NCBI GenBank assembly: GCA_937967405.1
Contig: CALCJV010000158.1
Location: 1-53,740 of the forward strand
Origin: an uncultured Chloroflexales bacterium
GTDB lineage: Bacteria > Chloroflexota > Chloroflexia > Chloroflexales > Chloroflexaceae
Direction of reading: 5' to 3'
DNA length: 53,740 nt
In this document: in pieces, positions 1-8,307 of the stretch
How positions within the stretch are numbered: the first letter of the stretch is position 1
Layout of the letters: each line of letters opens with the position of its first letter
The notes under the pieces: model-generated
Seen by the model: only the letters and a program-made list of their open reading frames with translations
Databases searched by the model: none
Told to the model about the DNA's origin: nothing
Position numbers and translations under genes: made by a program

Positions 1-735
1 CAACGGATACGCCAACGGCGACCCCGACGGATACCCCGACGGCGACCCCGACGGATACGCCGACAGCCACGCCAACGGATACGCCGACGGCGACCCCGAC
101 GGATACCCCGACGGCGACGGCAACGGATACACCAACGGCGACGGCAACGGATACGCCGACGGCCACGCCAACGGATACGCCGACGGCGACCCCGACGGAT
201 ACGCCAACGGATACGCCGACAGCCACGCCAACGGATACGGCTGTGCCACCGACGGCAACGCCCACGGTCATCGTTGTACCGGCGACAGCCACGCCAACGG
301 CTGTGCCGCCGACGGCGACGGATACGCCCGTACCACCGACGGCGACGGATACGCCCGTACCACCGACGGCGACGGCAACGGATACGCCGACGGCGACCCC
401 GACGGATACGCCAACGGCGACGGCAACGGATACGCCGACGGCGACCCCGACGGATACGCCAACGGCGACGGCAACGGCCACGCCAACGGCTGTGCCGCCG
501 ACGGCGACGGATACGCCCGTACCACCGACGGCGACGGATACGGCTGTCCCGCCGACGGCGACGGCAACGGATACGCCAACGGCGACGGCTGTGCCACCGA
601 CGGCAACGCCCACGGTCATCGTTGTCCCGCCAACGGCAACGGCAACCAGCGTACTACCAACGGCCACGGACACGCCCGTACCGCCAACGGCGACGGCTGT
701 GCCACCGACGGCAACGGCTGTGCCACCGACGGTGA
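1..735 (+). repeat. Low-complexity coding tandem repeat (Thr-Pro-Ala/Asp stalk)
   Basis: Degenerate 6- to 18-bp units built from ACG GAT ACG CC / ACG GCG ACC CC run in the same frame for about 0.7 kb and encode TDTPTATP and VPPTATDTP blocks. Higher-order blocks, such as the [17 protein letters not shown] unit, recur at about 300-370 and 485-545. The composition also leaves other frames open, producing Arg/Ser-rich shadow frames that are not genes. Such repeats are prone to expansion and contraction. Confidence 0.9.
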
Positions 736-1706
736 CGAGTACGCCTGTCAATGCGCTACTGAAACTGACCCTCAGTGGGCCCAATCAGGTGGCACCGGGC
801 ACCACAAAGGTTATGAAGATTACCGTGAAGAACATCGGTGGAACAGTAGCGCAGAAGTCCCAAGTTGTTATCAATCTGCCCAGCTTCTCAACCTTCAATC
901 CAGATGGCAGTACGGCTGGCTGGCAGCAACCCCAACCGCAAGCGACAAGCTACACCTTCGATCTCGGTGATGTAGCTCCTGACCAAACCATTGAGCTACT
1001 CTTTGCGGTGAGTGTAGACAGCAGCACACCGCAAGGTTCACAGCTTGAACTGGAAGCACGGGTAATCTGGACTAATCCGGATGGCTCTAACCAGATGGAC
1101 GAGGCGCAAGCTGCGGTCTTGGTTGACAAGTTCCGCACCTTCCTGCCGCTTGTAGTGCGGGCCCCAGTCGTCAATCCAGAAAACGGTGTCCCCGATTTGG
1201 TAGGTGAGCTGCGGCTCATGCCCAACAAGACCAGCTTTGCGGTGGGTGAGCCAGTCGTCATCGAACTGACCGTAACTAACAATGGAACCGCAGCGACGGA
1301 TGCAAGCTTCTGGGTAGACCTGTACATCAATCCAGCTCGCACCCCAGAGCAGAACCTGCTTTGGCAGGACAACTGTGGCCTGTTCCCGTGTCATGGCATA
1401 ACGTGGGGTGTAACCCAGACGCTCCAGCCGGGCGAGAGCGTGGTGCTACGCTCGACCCTAGAGGACTACGTGGCTGAGCACACCAACTGGCCGTCGGGCT
1501 ACTTCCTTGCGGGAACCACCGATCTATATGCCTTCCTTGACGTGTGGAACCCAGATACCGACTATGGTGCGGTAAACGAAGGTGTGGCCGGCGAAGCCAA
1601 CAACATCGTGCGCCTATCTGGGCTGACAGTCACCGGCTCCCAACTAGCGCAGACAAAGGCGCGTGCCGTTGCGCCGGTGTTGCCGCCGCGCCCGAAACAA
1701 CCCTAG
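1..1706 (+). CDS. Secreted Thr-Pro-rich stalk protein with DUF11-like and CARDB-like domains (5' partial)
   Basis: The reading frame is open from the first bases of the window (codons start at base 3), so the true start lies upstream. About the first 245 visible codons are degenerate T-[AD]-T-P and V-P-P-T-A units. The rest resembles two extracellular Ig-like modules: a DUF11/conserved-repeat-like domain rich in beta strands ('[18 protein letters not shown]'), then, after a 'FLPLVVR' segment, a CARDB-like domain ('[19 protein letters not shown]'). No C-terminal anchor is visible. Proteins of this plan in Chloroflexota are exported surface proteins whose TP stalk holds distal domains away from the cell. 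The specific function is unknown. A perfect palindrome follows the stop codon. Confidence 0.8.
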   Translation, partial: TDTPTATPTDTPTATPTDTPTATPTDTPTATPTDTPTATATDTPTATATDTPTATPTDTPTATPTDTPTDTPTATPTDTAVPPTATPTVIVVPATATPTAVPPTATDTPVPPTATDTPVPPTATATDTPTATPTDTPTATATDTPTATPTDTPTATATATPTAVPPTATDTPVPPTATDTAVPPTATATDTPTATAVPPTATPTVIVVPPTATATSVLPTATDTPVPPTATAVPPTATAVPPTVTSTPVNALLKLTLSGPNQVAPGTTKVMKITVKNIGGTVAQKSQVVINLPSFSTFNPDGSTAGWQQPQPQATSYTFDLGDVAPDQTIELLFAVSVDSSTPQGSQLELEARVIWTNPDGSNQMDEAQAAVLVDKFRTFLPLVVRAPVVNPENGVPDLVGELRLMPNKTSFAVGEPVVIELTVTNNGTAATDASFWVDLYINPARTPEQNLLWQDNCGLFPCHGITWGVTQTLQPGESVVLRSTLEDYVAEHTNWPSGYFLAGTTDLYAFLDVWNPDTDYGAVNEGVAGEANNIVRLSGLTVTGSQLAQTKARAVAPVLPPRPKQP

Positions 1707-1734
1707 CCAATCGCTGCGTAGCGTATCTGCAAGC

Positions 1735-1762
1735 GGGCGCGAGTCGAATTCGACTCGCGCCC
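1735..1762 (+). terminator. Perfect 28-nt palindrome, probable terminator
   Basis: Fourteen bases (GGGCGCGAGTCGAA) are followed immediately by their exact reverse complement, 29 bases after the stop of the stalk protein. The downstream sequence is 'ttgcctatattt', only mildly T-rich. It could act as a strong hairpin terminator in either direction. A protein-binding palindrome is the alternative. Confidence 0.6.
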
Positions 1763-1849
1763 TTGCCTATATTTGCCATTCGCTAAGCTACCTGCTATGA
1801 TAACGATGAGAACGATGCTGTACCCGCCATAGCACCGGAGTTGGAACCT

Positions 1850-3892
1850 GTGGAACAACCTCAAACCATTCCGGATAATCCTGCCGCTCCACGTCTAACT
1901 TTGCGCCTCCCGCGCCCAGCCTTGCGCCCCCTGAGCCGTGCCGCGTGGCTGACACTCGCTGAGGTGGTCGTGTTGCTGCTCTGGACTGTGGCTTTTACCA
2001 GTGTCTACCTAAACTTCGACCCGCATGTCATTCCTGCTGGACGTGAATATGATATGTCCGTTCAGAGCCACTACATGTGGGAGCAATTCCGTGAGTGTGG
2101 TTCATGCGCTTTCTGGAACGGCTCAACGCGGGGCGGCGCACCCGCTACCGTAGACCTCTATGGGGCCATGCTGCATCCGCTCGTTGTCATCACCACCCTT
2201 GCCTTCGGGGTGACCAATGGGACAAAAATCGCCCTGATAGCGACCTTCTTTATGGCAGGCATGGCGCAGTGGTGGCTCGCCACTGTACTCAGCGTAGGCC
2301 GACTTGCCCGCCTGTGGAGCAGCATGCTTGTGGTTGTCGGGGGCCACTTAGCTGGGCGCATGGATTTCGGCTTATTCGGTTTAGTCCTCTCGGCGGCGGC
2401 ATGTGCGCTCGTGCTGCCCGCGCTGATCCTGACGCTGCAAACCCACTCGTGGCGGGCAGCGACGCTGCTTGGGATGACGCTGGCCGGAGCAGCCACCGCC
2501 GGGCAGGCCTATCTGCAATTCACGCTGATCTGTACCCTGCCTGCCGCACTAGTGCTGGTGGATTGGGCGCAGGCGAGTGTGCGGGTGGTTGCCAAGCGGC
2601 TCGGTTATGCGGCTCTGCTTGCGTTCCTGCTGGCCGCCCCGTTTCTTGTGCCCTTCCTGCACTTCTTCCCCCAATTTGGCAAGCCGCTCAATCTCGCTCT
2701 CGAAGGGGTGCAGCCCTTTGCCTACGTGCCGCTCAATCTGGTGATTAGCGATGTTGCCTTCTACAAAACCAATGCGCTCGGCACTATCGCCCTCGATAGC
2801 CCCTACCAATACACCAGCTACATCGGCTGGATCCCGATCCTGCTGGCGGTCGTGGGCGTGTATGCCACCCGCACCCCAGCCCAGTGGCGCGTCACTGGCT
2901 ACCTGCTGCTCACACTGCTGCTCGCCCTCTGGATCAGCAGTGGCGGGGTGCATTACGTTGTCTTCTGGCTCGACAATACCGTCTTGATTGACGCAGTATC
3001 CAGTGCGCGGATTATTTCACTCGGGATTGGCATCGCTATTCCGCCGTTGTTGGGCTTAGCCGCGCTAGGGCTAGATTACCTGTTCAAGCGCACATGGTGG
3101 CAAGTCAGCTTCCTACGTGGCGAGCCGCCGCATGTGCGGAGTACCACCTTCAGCCTGCGCTGGGTGCTGCTGTTGCCCTTGCTGGTAGCCCTCCACAGCG
3201 CATGGTCCACCAACTGCGTCTTTCTCCGCACAGTGCCGCGTGATCTGCACCTCTTGCAACTGCTCGATTACTTAGATGATACCGAAGGGCTAGAATGGGT
3301 TGCGCCACCATTTGGCGAGATATATTGGATTGGCCCGAGCATCGAGCGTGGGCTGAAGATGTCCATCGGCATGCGCCCGTGGGACTGGCGGGATCGGCCC
3401 GTGCCGCCGCCCGTGCTTGAGGCAGATCGGGTCGGCGTGCCGGAGGGCTTTCCGCCGACCCCTATCGCTACGTTTGGCGACATCAACATCTTCCGTGCCG
3501 AGCCGGGTCGCGAATATGCCGCCGTCATTGCGAGTGACGGCACCCGCACGCCCTGTGTTGCTCATGGGCGCGGTGGGCAGCTTACGGTGACGTGTGATGC
3601 GTCTGCGGCGGGCACGCTTGAGGTGCGCGAGAATCGCTGGAGCGGATGGGGCGCACACGTCAATGGGCAAGCAGTGCCGCTCTTGAACACTGAGCAGTGG
3701 CTTGCCGTCTCCGTACCGGCTGGCCCAGTGCAGGTGGAGCTGCGCTATACCGCGTGGGATTTCTATCTCGGTGTGCTCCTCATGCTGGGCGGGCTGGGGT
3801 GGGCCGGCTACGTCCTCATGGCTGGGCAGCCGCCTGATCTGCTTGCCCGCATCGCGCCTGCTGTGGCATCTGCACCGCCTGCGGAAGCCTAA
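1850..3892 (+). CDS. YfhO-like polytopic membrane protein
   Basis: A hydrophobic protein of about 680 residues. The N-terminal 500 residues hold roughly 10-12 membrane segments. Early luminal residues 'FWNGSTRGGAP' resemble the first loop of GT-C/YfhO proteins. The C-terminal part (about residues 520-650) is a soluble beta domain with 'NRWSGWGAHVNGQ' and 'VPAGPVQVELRYT', matching the 'GW.a.vnG...av.vpaG...v...Y' pattern of YfhO family C-termini, followed by a last membrane helix. YfhO proteins are linked to lipid-carrier-dependent glycosylation of envelope polymers. A TTG at 1841 is in frame, but GGAG at 1837-1840 is better spaced for GTG at 1850. The substrate is unknown. Confidence 0.65.
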   Translation: MEQPQTIPDNPAAPRLTLRLPRPALRPLSRAAWLTLAEVVVLLLWTVAFTSVYLNFDPHVIPAGREYDMSVQSHYMWEQFRECGSCAFWNGSTRGGAPATVDLYGAMLHPLVVITTLAFGVTNGTKIALIATFFMAGMAQWWLATVLSVGRLARLWSSMLVVVGGHLAGRMDFGLFGLVLSAAACALVLPALILTLQTHSWRAATLLGMTLAGAATAGQAYLQFTLICTLPAALVLVDWAQASVRVVAKRLGYAALLAFLLAAPFLVPFLHFFPQFGKPLNLALEGVQPFAYVPLNLVISDVAFYKTNALGTIALDSPYQYTSYIGWIPILLAVVGVYATRTPAQWRVTGYLLLTLLLALWISSGGVHYVVFWLDNTVLIDAVSSARIISLGIGIAIPPLLGLAALGLDYLFKRTWWQVSFLRGEPPHVRSTTFSLRWVLLLPLLVALHSAWSTNCVFLRTVPRDLHLLQLLDYLDDTEGLEWVAPPFGEIYWIGPSIERGLKMSIGMRPWDWRDRPVPPPVLEADRVGVPEGFPPTPIATFGDINIFRAEPGREYAAVIASDGTRTPCVAHGRGGQLTVTCDASAAGTLEVRENRWSGWGAHVNGQAVPLLNTEQWLAVSVPAGPVQVELRYTAWDFYLGVLLMLGGLGWAGYVLMAGQPPDLLARIAPAVASAPPAEA

Positions 3893-3939
3893 CGCGATAC
3901 TCCTACCCCCCTGCAAAGATTAACACAACGCTAGCACTT

Positions 3940-3968
3940 TTGCCCGCCGATTCTGCGTATCATAGTAT
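3940..3968 (+). promoter_or_regulatory. Candidate promoter of htpG
   Basis: TTGCCC at 3940-3945 is separated by 17 bases from TAGTAT at 3963-3968, placing a start site near 3975, about 48 bases before the htpG ATG. No CIRCE element is visible. Confidence 0.5.
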
Positions 3969-4022
3969 AGAGAGAAAGGCATGATTTGCAATGCGTGCAA
4001 AGATTAGCGAAGGAGTAGATTG

Positions 4023-5906
4023 ATGAGTGAAGAACAAGCAACCGTTGCTCCGTCGGGTGAGGCGGTAGCATTTAAGGCAGAAGTTCGCCAACTACTTGAT
4101 ATTCTGGCCCATTCGCTCTATACCGAACGCGAGGTGTTCTTGCGGGAACTGATCTCGAATGCTTCGGATGCGCTGCAACGATTGCAATTCGAGATGCTGA
4201 CCACCAGTGATGTCCGTGATCCTGAAGCTGAGCTAGCGATCTGGATCAGCGTGGACAAAGATGCCCGCACGATCACGGTCCGCGATACAGGCATCGGCAT
4301 GACCCGTGAGGAGATGATCGAACATCTCGGCACGATAGCCCAATCAGGCGCACGCAACTTCATCCAGCGGGCCAGCGAGGGTGGCAAAAACGCAACCACC
4401 AGTGCCATCATTGGGCAGTTTGGGGTCGGCTTTTACTCGGTCTTTATGGTCGCCGAGCGAGTCACTGTGACCTCGCGCTCCTACCGCCCCGATGCAGCGG
4501 CGGCTCAGTGGGAAGCAACTGGCGGCGATACCTACACGATTGCCCCCGCCGATAAAGCTGAGCGCGGCACGACCATCGTGCTGCACCTGAAAGAAGATGC
4601 TACCGAATTTGCTAATACGTGGCGGCTAGAGCAGATCGTCCGTAAGCACTCGAACTTTGTGGCCTTCCCGATCTACATGGATGATCGTCGCATCAACGAA
4701 GAACAGGCCCTGTGGCGGCAGGCTCCGCGCAATGTTGAGGCGGAAAAGTATGCTGACTTCTACCGCCAGCTCACAATGGATATGGAGCCACCTCTGCTGC
4801 ATATGCACCTCTCGACCGATGTGCCCGTTGATCTCCACGCGATCCTATTCGTGCCAGCCCAACGCGAGCGAGGGTTGATCGAGCGGCGGGTTGAAGGTAC
4901 GGTCAAGCTCTATTCACGGAAGGTGCTGATCCAAGAGGATGCCCACAAGGAGCTACTGCCCAACTATCTGCGCTTCATTGAGGGGGTGGTAGATAGTGAG
5001 GACATTCCGCTTAATGTCTCCCGCGAGGCCGTGCAGAACAGTCCAGTGATTCAGCGCATCCGCAAATCGCTGACAGGGCGGCTAATGCGCGAGCTAAGCG
5101 AGCTGGCAAACAATGATGCCGAAAAGTTCGCCACTTTCTGGAAGCAGTTTGGCGTGTTCTTCAAAGAAGGGCTAGCCCTCGAATTTGAGCAGCGCGAGGA
5201 GATCACCAAGCTGCTGCGCTTCTACTCGACCCACCACGCCGATGAAACGCTCGTGTCATTGGCCGAGTATATCAGCCGCATGATTGATGGGCAGACCGAG
5301 ATCTACTACCTGCTTGCCAGCGATCTCGAAGCCGCCCGCCATAGCCCTCACCTTGATCCGCTGCGGGCGCGGGGGATTGAGGTGCTGCTGCTGACGGATA
5401 TGGTGGATGGCTTTATGCTCTCGGGCCTGCGCGAATACGAGGGGCACAAGCTCCGCAACATTGACGATGCCAGCCTTACGCTGCCCGGCACTGCCAGTGA
5501 ACATGAATATGGCAGCCTAACTGAAGAGGAGTTCGGCGCACTGACCAAACGTTTTGCTGATGCGCTTGGCGAGCGGGTCAAGGTAGTGCGGGCCTCGAAG
5601 GTGCTACGCGATAGCCCCGCTCGCTTGGTGTGGGAGGATGCCCAGCCGGGCCGCGAGATGCAACGTATCCAGCAGTTGCTGGGGCAGGATGTATCGCTCC
5701 CGCCGCGCATCCTCGAACTCAACCGCGCCCACCCGTTGATTGTCAATCTGGCCCAGCGCGTTGCCGCTAACCCCGATGATGAATTGACCGGCGCGATTGC
5801 TGAGCAACTCTACGATAACGCGCTGTTGCTCGAAGGCTTGCACACCAATCCAGCCAGCATGGTTAGCCGCATCCAGACGCTGATCGAAGCGGCGGCAAAG
5901 AGCTAG
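4023..5906 (+). CDS. htpG: Molecular chaperone HtpG (bacterial Hsp90)
   Basis: A protein of 627 residues, the usual HtpG length, with the full Hsp90 plan. The N-terminal GHKL ATPase domain has 'FLRELISNASDAL' (N-box Glu/Asn), 'DTGIGMT' and 'IGQFGVGFYS'. The middle domain has 'YLRFIEGVVDSEDIPLNVSRE', and a dimerisation domain follows at the C terminus. It is a cytosolic ATP-dependent chaperone that remodels client proteins with DnaK. ATG 4023 is chosen because AGGAG at 4011-4015 sits 7 bases upstream; the in-frame TTG at 4020 is less likely. It is monocistronic, with its own promoter and a convergent neighbour. Confidence 0.97.
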   Translation: MSEEQATVAPSGEAVAFKAEVRQLLDILAHSLYTEREVFLRELISNASDALQRLQFEMLTTSDVRDPEAELAIWISVDKDARTITVRDTGIGMTREEMIEHLGTIAQSGARNFIQRASEGGKNATTSAIIGQFGVGFYSVFMVAERVTVTSRSYRPDAAAAQWEATGGDTYTIAPADKAERGTTIVLHLKEDATEFANTWRLEQIVRKHSNFVAFPIYMDDRRINEEQALWRQAPRNVEAEKYADFYRQLTMDMEPPLLHMHLSTDVPVDLHAILFVPAQRERGLIERRVEGTVKLYSRKVLIQEDAHKELLPNYLRFIEGVVDSEDIPLNVSREAVQNSPVIQRIRKSLTGRLMRELSELANNDAEKFATFWKQFGVFFKEGLALEFEQREEITKLLRFYSTHHADETLVSLAEYISRMIDGQTEIYYLLASDLEAARHSPHLDPLRARGIEVLLLTDMVDGFMLSGLREYEGHKLRNIDDASLTLPGTASEHEYGSLTEEEFGALTKRFADALGERVKVVRASKVLRDSPARLVWEDAQPGREMQRIQQLLGQDVSLPPRILELNRAHPLIVNLAQRVAANPDDELTGAIAEQLYDNALLLEGLHTNPASMVSRIQTLIEAAAKS

Positions 5907-5946
5907 CGCAACCAGCGTTGGAGTTCACAAGGCAAGCACAGAGATG

Positions 5947-5977
5947 GGGCGAGCTGTAGCACCAATACGGCTCGCCC
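5947..5977. terminator. Hairpin between convergent genes
   Basis: GGGCGAGC at 5947-5954 pairs perfectly with GCTCGCCC at 5970-5977 across a 15-base loop, between the stops of htpG (plus) and the RodZ-like gene (minus). There is no clear T-tract on either side, so its role as a bidirectional terminator is only plausible. Confidence 0.35.
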
Positions 5978-5985
5978 GGCTGGGC

Positions 5986-6843
5986 TTATTGGGGCGGCCA
6001 TGTCCAAAAGACAGGAACATCGGGGATTTGCCCCAGATATTGTGGGGGGCTACCATTCACCGCGACCAGCACGGCCGTCGGGTTGCCCGCCGAGATCGCT
6101 ACCCCCTGTTGGGCATAGAAGGTCTGCTCCTGCCCAGTATAGAGGATGCCCTCGTAAACGACAGTACCATCCGCCTGCACTTGGAGCCACGAGCCTTCGC
6201 CGGGCACGCCCTGCACCACAAGGTTTAGTACAATCGGAGCCGTTACGGTGCTCGTTCTAGTGATTGGGGCAGGAGCGGTTGGGGTGATTTCCAGTTCAGG
6301 AATCAGCACTTGGATAGTATTTGGTTTGTCATTGGGGGCATTTGTACCGGCTGCGCCCATCTGATCGGGCTGCTCGGCTAGGCTACTCTCGGAGCCGCCC
6401 AGCTGGGTTGGCGTGGGCGGAGCGGCAGTCGCGGTGGGTGGGGCCAGCTGGGCGACGGTATCATCACGTACTTGCCCTAGAGCATTCAAGCCGAGATAGG
6501 CAAGCGCAATAATCGCCGCCGTGATGAAAAAGACGGCAAAGAAACTCGGCAGTACAAACGACCGCTCCCGGCTCATGGTGGTGGCGGGCACGATCTGGAT
6601 CGGGGTGGTCGCACCGCGTTCGAGCCGATACTGATCGAGGAGTTCATCAGGTGACAAGCCCAAAAACTGGGCATAGTTGCGAATGAATCCTTTGGCCACA
6701 ACATCGTTGGGTAAACGCTCATACTGCCCTTCTTCAAGAGCTTGCAGCGACTGAAGGCGGATGCGAGTTTCGGCGGCGGCGGCGGCAAGCGAAATATTTT
6801 GACTTTCACGCTCCCGTCGTAGGCGTTCGCCAAGTTGACTCAT
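5986..6843 (-). CDS. RodZ-like HTH / single-pass membrane protein with DUF4115
   Basis: A 285-residue protein. It starts 'MSQLGERLRRERESQNIS', a Cro/C1-type helix-turn-helix of the HTH_25 kind (about residues 1-70). A basic juxtamembrane stretch and one transmembrane helix (about 104-121) follow, then a Thr/Pro-rich linker and a C-terminal beta domain (about 205-280: 'LNLVVQGVPGEGSWLQVQ', 'QTFYAQQGVAISAGNP') typical of DUF4115. This is the RodZ architecture; RodZ links MreB to the elongation machinery in rods. The HTH is usually used for protein contact rather than DNA binding. ATG 6843 is chosen over longer in-frame starts because AAGGA lies 8 bases upstream. Confidence 0.85.
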   Translation of the reverse strand: MSQLGERLRRERESQNISLAAAAAETRIRLQSLQALEEGQYERLPNDVVAKGFIRNYAQFLGLSPDELLDQYRLERGATTPIQIVPATTMSRERSFVLPSFFAVFFITAAIIALAYLGLNALGQVRDDTVAQLAPPTATAAPPTPTQLGGSESSLAEQPDQMGAAGTNAPNDKPNTIQVLIPELEITPTAPAPITRTSTVTAPIVLNLVVQGVPGEGSWLQVQADGTVVYEGILYTGQEQTFYAQQGVAISAGNPTAVLVAVNGSPPQYLGQIPDVPVFWTWPPQ

Positions 6844-6907
6844 AGGACAAGTCCTTGTAAGCCAGTTTCTGGGCGAGATGATCTCCATCAACAATCCCAT
6901 GCCTAAA

Positions 6908-6916
6908 ATTATACCA
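6908..6916 (-). promoter_or_regulatory. Extended -10 promoter for the RodZ-like gene
   Basis: Read on the minus strand this is TGG-TATAAT, a TGn extended -10, about 65 bases upstream of the start codon. No convincing -35 lies 17 bases further. It is in the intergenic space shared with the divergent methyltransferase gene. Confidence 0.5.
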
Positions 6917-6955
6917 CAAGCCAAAGTTGTTACGTTAGAAATCAAGTAGGAGCGT

Positions 6956-7819
6956 ATGAACACAGATCTGATCCCCCCGCTGCGAGGTCGCATCCACGCC
7001 GGCCAGCTTGATTGGCTAGCAATCTGGCGGGCGATGTACGATGCAGAACGGGCGCAGGGCGAAGCTGCCGCGTCTGCTGGTAGCGATTGTTGGGCTGGCC
7101 GGGCAGCCCGCTATGCGGCGGCAATGCGGCGTACCCCGCAGCCAGATGTGCTGATGCAGGCCGTGTTGCCACAGCTACGCTCGACAGATACAGTACTGGA
7201 TATTGGCGCGGGCACGGGGCGATACACCACTGTGCTGGCCCAGCATGTGGCCCATGTCGTAGCCCTAGAGCCATCTGCGGCGATGTTCGCACAGCTCGCG
7301 CAGACGGTGGCGGATTCTGGTCTCACGAATATCACAATGGTGGCGGAGGGCTTCCCGCCCAGCACCCCAGTACGCGGCGATGTGGCGTTTTCGGCGCATG
7401 TGCTCTACGGGGTGCGTGAGTTCGCGCCGTTTGTGCAAGCGATGCACGCCAGTGCAACCCGCACCTGCATGCTGGCTCTGATGATCCGCCACTTGTCAGG
7501 GCTAGTCTCGCCCTTTTGGGAACTGTTCTACGGCGAGCCGCGGGCACCCTTGCCCGCCGCGCTCGAAGCCTTCAACGCACTCTATCAGCTCGGCTATCTT
7601 GCTTCGTGGCAGCTGCTGCCCGCCACTCCGATGCGCTATGCAACGCTGGATGAGGCGGTAGAAGATATGCGTGTGCGGTTGCGCTTTCGGCCTGATGCGG
7701 AGCGGGATGCTCGCCTGCGCGAGGCTCTGCGCGAACGGCTGGTGGTGGGTGCTGATGCGTTACTAGCCTTCCCTGATCAGCTTGCCGCCAATGCGCTGAT
7801 CCAGTGGGATGTTTCCTGA
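6956..7819 (+). CDS. Class I SAM-dependent methyltransferase
   Basis: A 287-residue soluble protein. SAM motif I is 'VLDIGAGTGRYTTVLA' (about residues 80-95), followed by an acidic residue at the end of strand 2 ('VVALEPSAAMFAQL') and 'VLYGVREFAPFVQAMH' in place of motif IV/post-IV. The first 75 residues and last 100 residues are not conserved enough to name a substrate. AGGAG at 6948-6952 sets the start at ATG 6956. It is divergent from the RodZ-like gene and was probably followed in the same transcript by the now-broken Ada/Ogt gene 43 bases downstream. Confidence 0.8.
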   Translation: MNTDLIPPLRGRIHAGQLDWLAIWRAMYDAERAQGEAAASAGSDCWAGRAARYAAAMRRTPQPDVLMQAVLPQLRSTDTVLDIGAGTGRYTTVLAQHVAHVVALEPSAAMFAQLAQTVADSGLTNITMVAEGFPPSTPVRGDVAFSAHVLYGVREFAPFVQAMHASATRTCMLALMIRHLSGLVSPFWELFYGEPRAPLPAALEAFNALYQLGYLASWQLLPATPMRYATLDEAVEDMRVRLRFRPDAERDARLREALRERLVVGADALLAFPDQLAANALIQWDVS

Positions 7820-7862
7820 GGCCAATCTGTCGCGCACTTCCCCCTAGCACGGAGCAGCGATA

Positions 7863-8213
7863 ATGCTTGCCTATACGGTGCTTGAGAGTACGGTGGGGTG
7901 GGTTCTGCTCGCTGCCACCGAGCGGGGGGGGCAGCGAGATCTGTTGATATTGGCCAAATCACGATTCTCGCTGCCACCGAGCGGGGGGGGGGGCAGTGCA
8001 GGTTAGGGATATCGCCCCGTAGCTGGTGGTTGGCTGGCACGCCGAGGATCCGCAGGCGACGATCTGTCGCGCCGAGGATCGCCTTACCACATGGGCAGAT
8101 GCAGGGCTGGCGTATGCCCAGCCAGATGATTCAGCCCTGCATCTGCTGCTCGCTGTCCAAGCCACAGCCCCTTTCAGCGGCTCGTGTGGCCGGCGTTGCG
8201 AGCCACCCCCTAG
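7863..8213 (+). pseudogene. Decayed Ada/Ogt-type O6-methylguanine-DNA methyltransferase
   Basis: Ogt/Ada sequence is scattered over three frames. ATG 7863, with GGAG upstream, gives 'YTVLESTVGWVLLAATERG', the first strands of the ribonuclease-like N-terminal domain. The frame then runs into an 8-G tract. A related 'ITILAATERG' occurs in another frame at 7964 before an 11-G tract. From 8026 a third frame gives 'EDPQATICRAEDRLTTW' and 'QPDDSALHLLLAVQATA', the domain's end. The shifted frame from 8172 gives 'FQRLVWPALRATP', the start of the catalytic domain, followed by a stop at 8211. The catalytic PCHR motif is absent. Intact relatives repair O6-alkylguanine by suicide alkyl transfer. Lesions in both G-tracts, the extra bases at 8170-8171 and the loss of the 3' end make it non-functional. 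Confidence 0.75.
7908..7990 (+). repeat. 24-nt direct repeat ending in poly-G inside the pseudogene
   Basis: CTCGCTGCCACCGAGC plus eight G occurs at 7908-7931 and again at 7967-7990, where the G-run continues to 11. The 59-base offset changes frame. The flanking codons of the two copies are similar but diverged (TVGWVLLAATERG and IGQITILAATERG), so this may be the remains of a duplicated N-terminal segment. Confidence 0.8.
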
Positions 8214-8307
8214 TGCCAAACGCGCTCGTATCAGGAGGTGACGCAGCGGAGCGGTAACCCCAGCCAGCGCAAGCTTGCACTGCTAGCGTGCGAACGTGAA
8301 GCCGCCG

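Noticed and set aside
268-735. Long open frames on both strands inside the stalk repeat
   Set aside because: They follow automatically from the ACG/GCG/CCG repeat composition. Their products are Arg- or Ser/Pro-only and have no ribosome sites.
7981-7993. Poly-G runs as sequencing error in an intact ogt gene
   Set aside because: Correcting both runs cannot restore the gene: a further shift occurs near 8170 and the PCHR-containing end is absent. Read-level errors may still have altered the exact run lengths.
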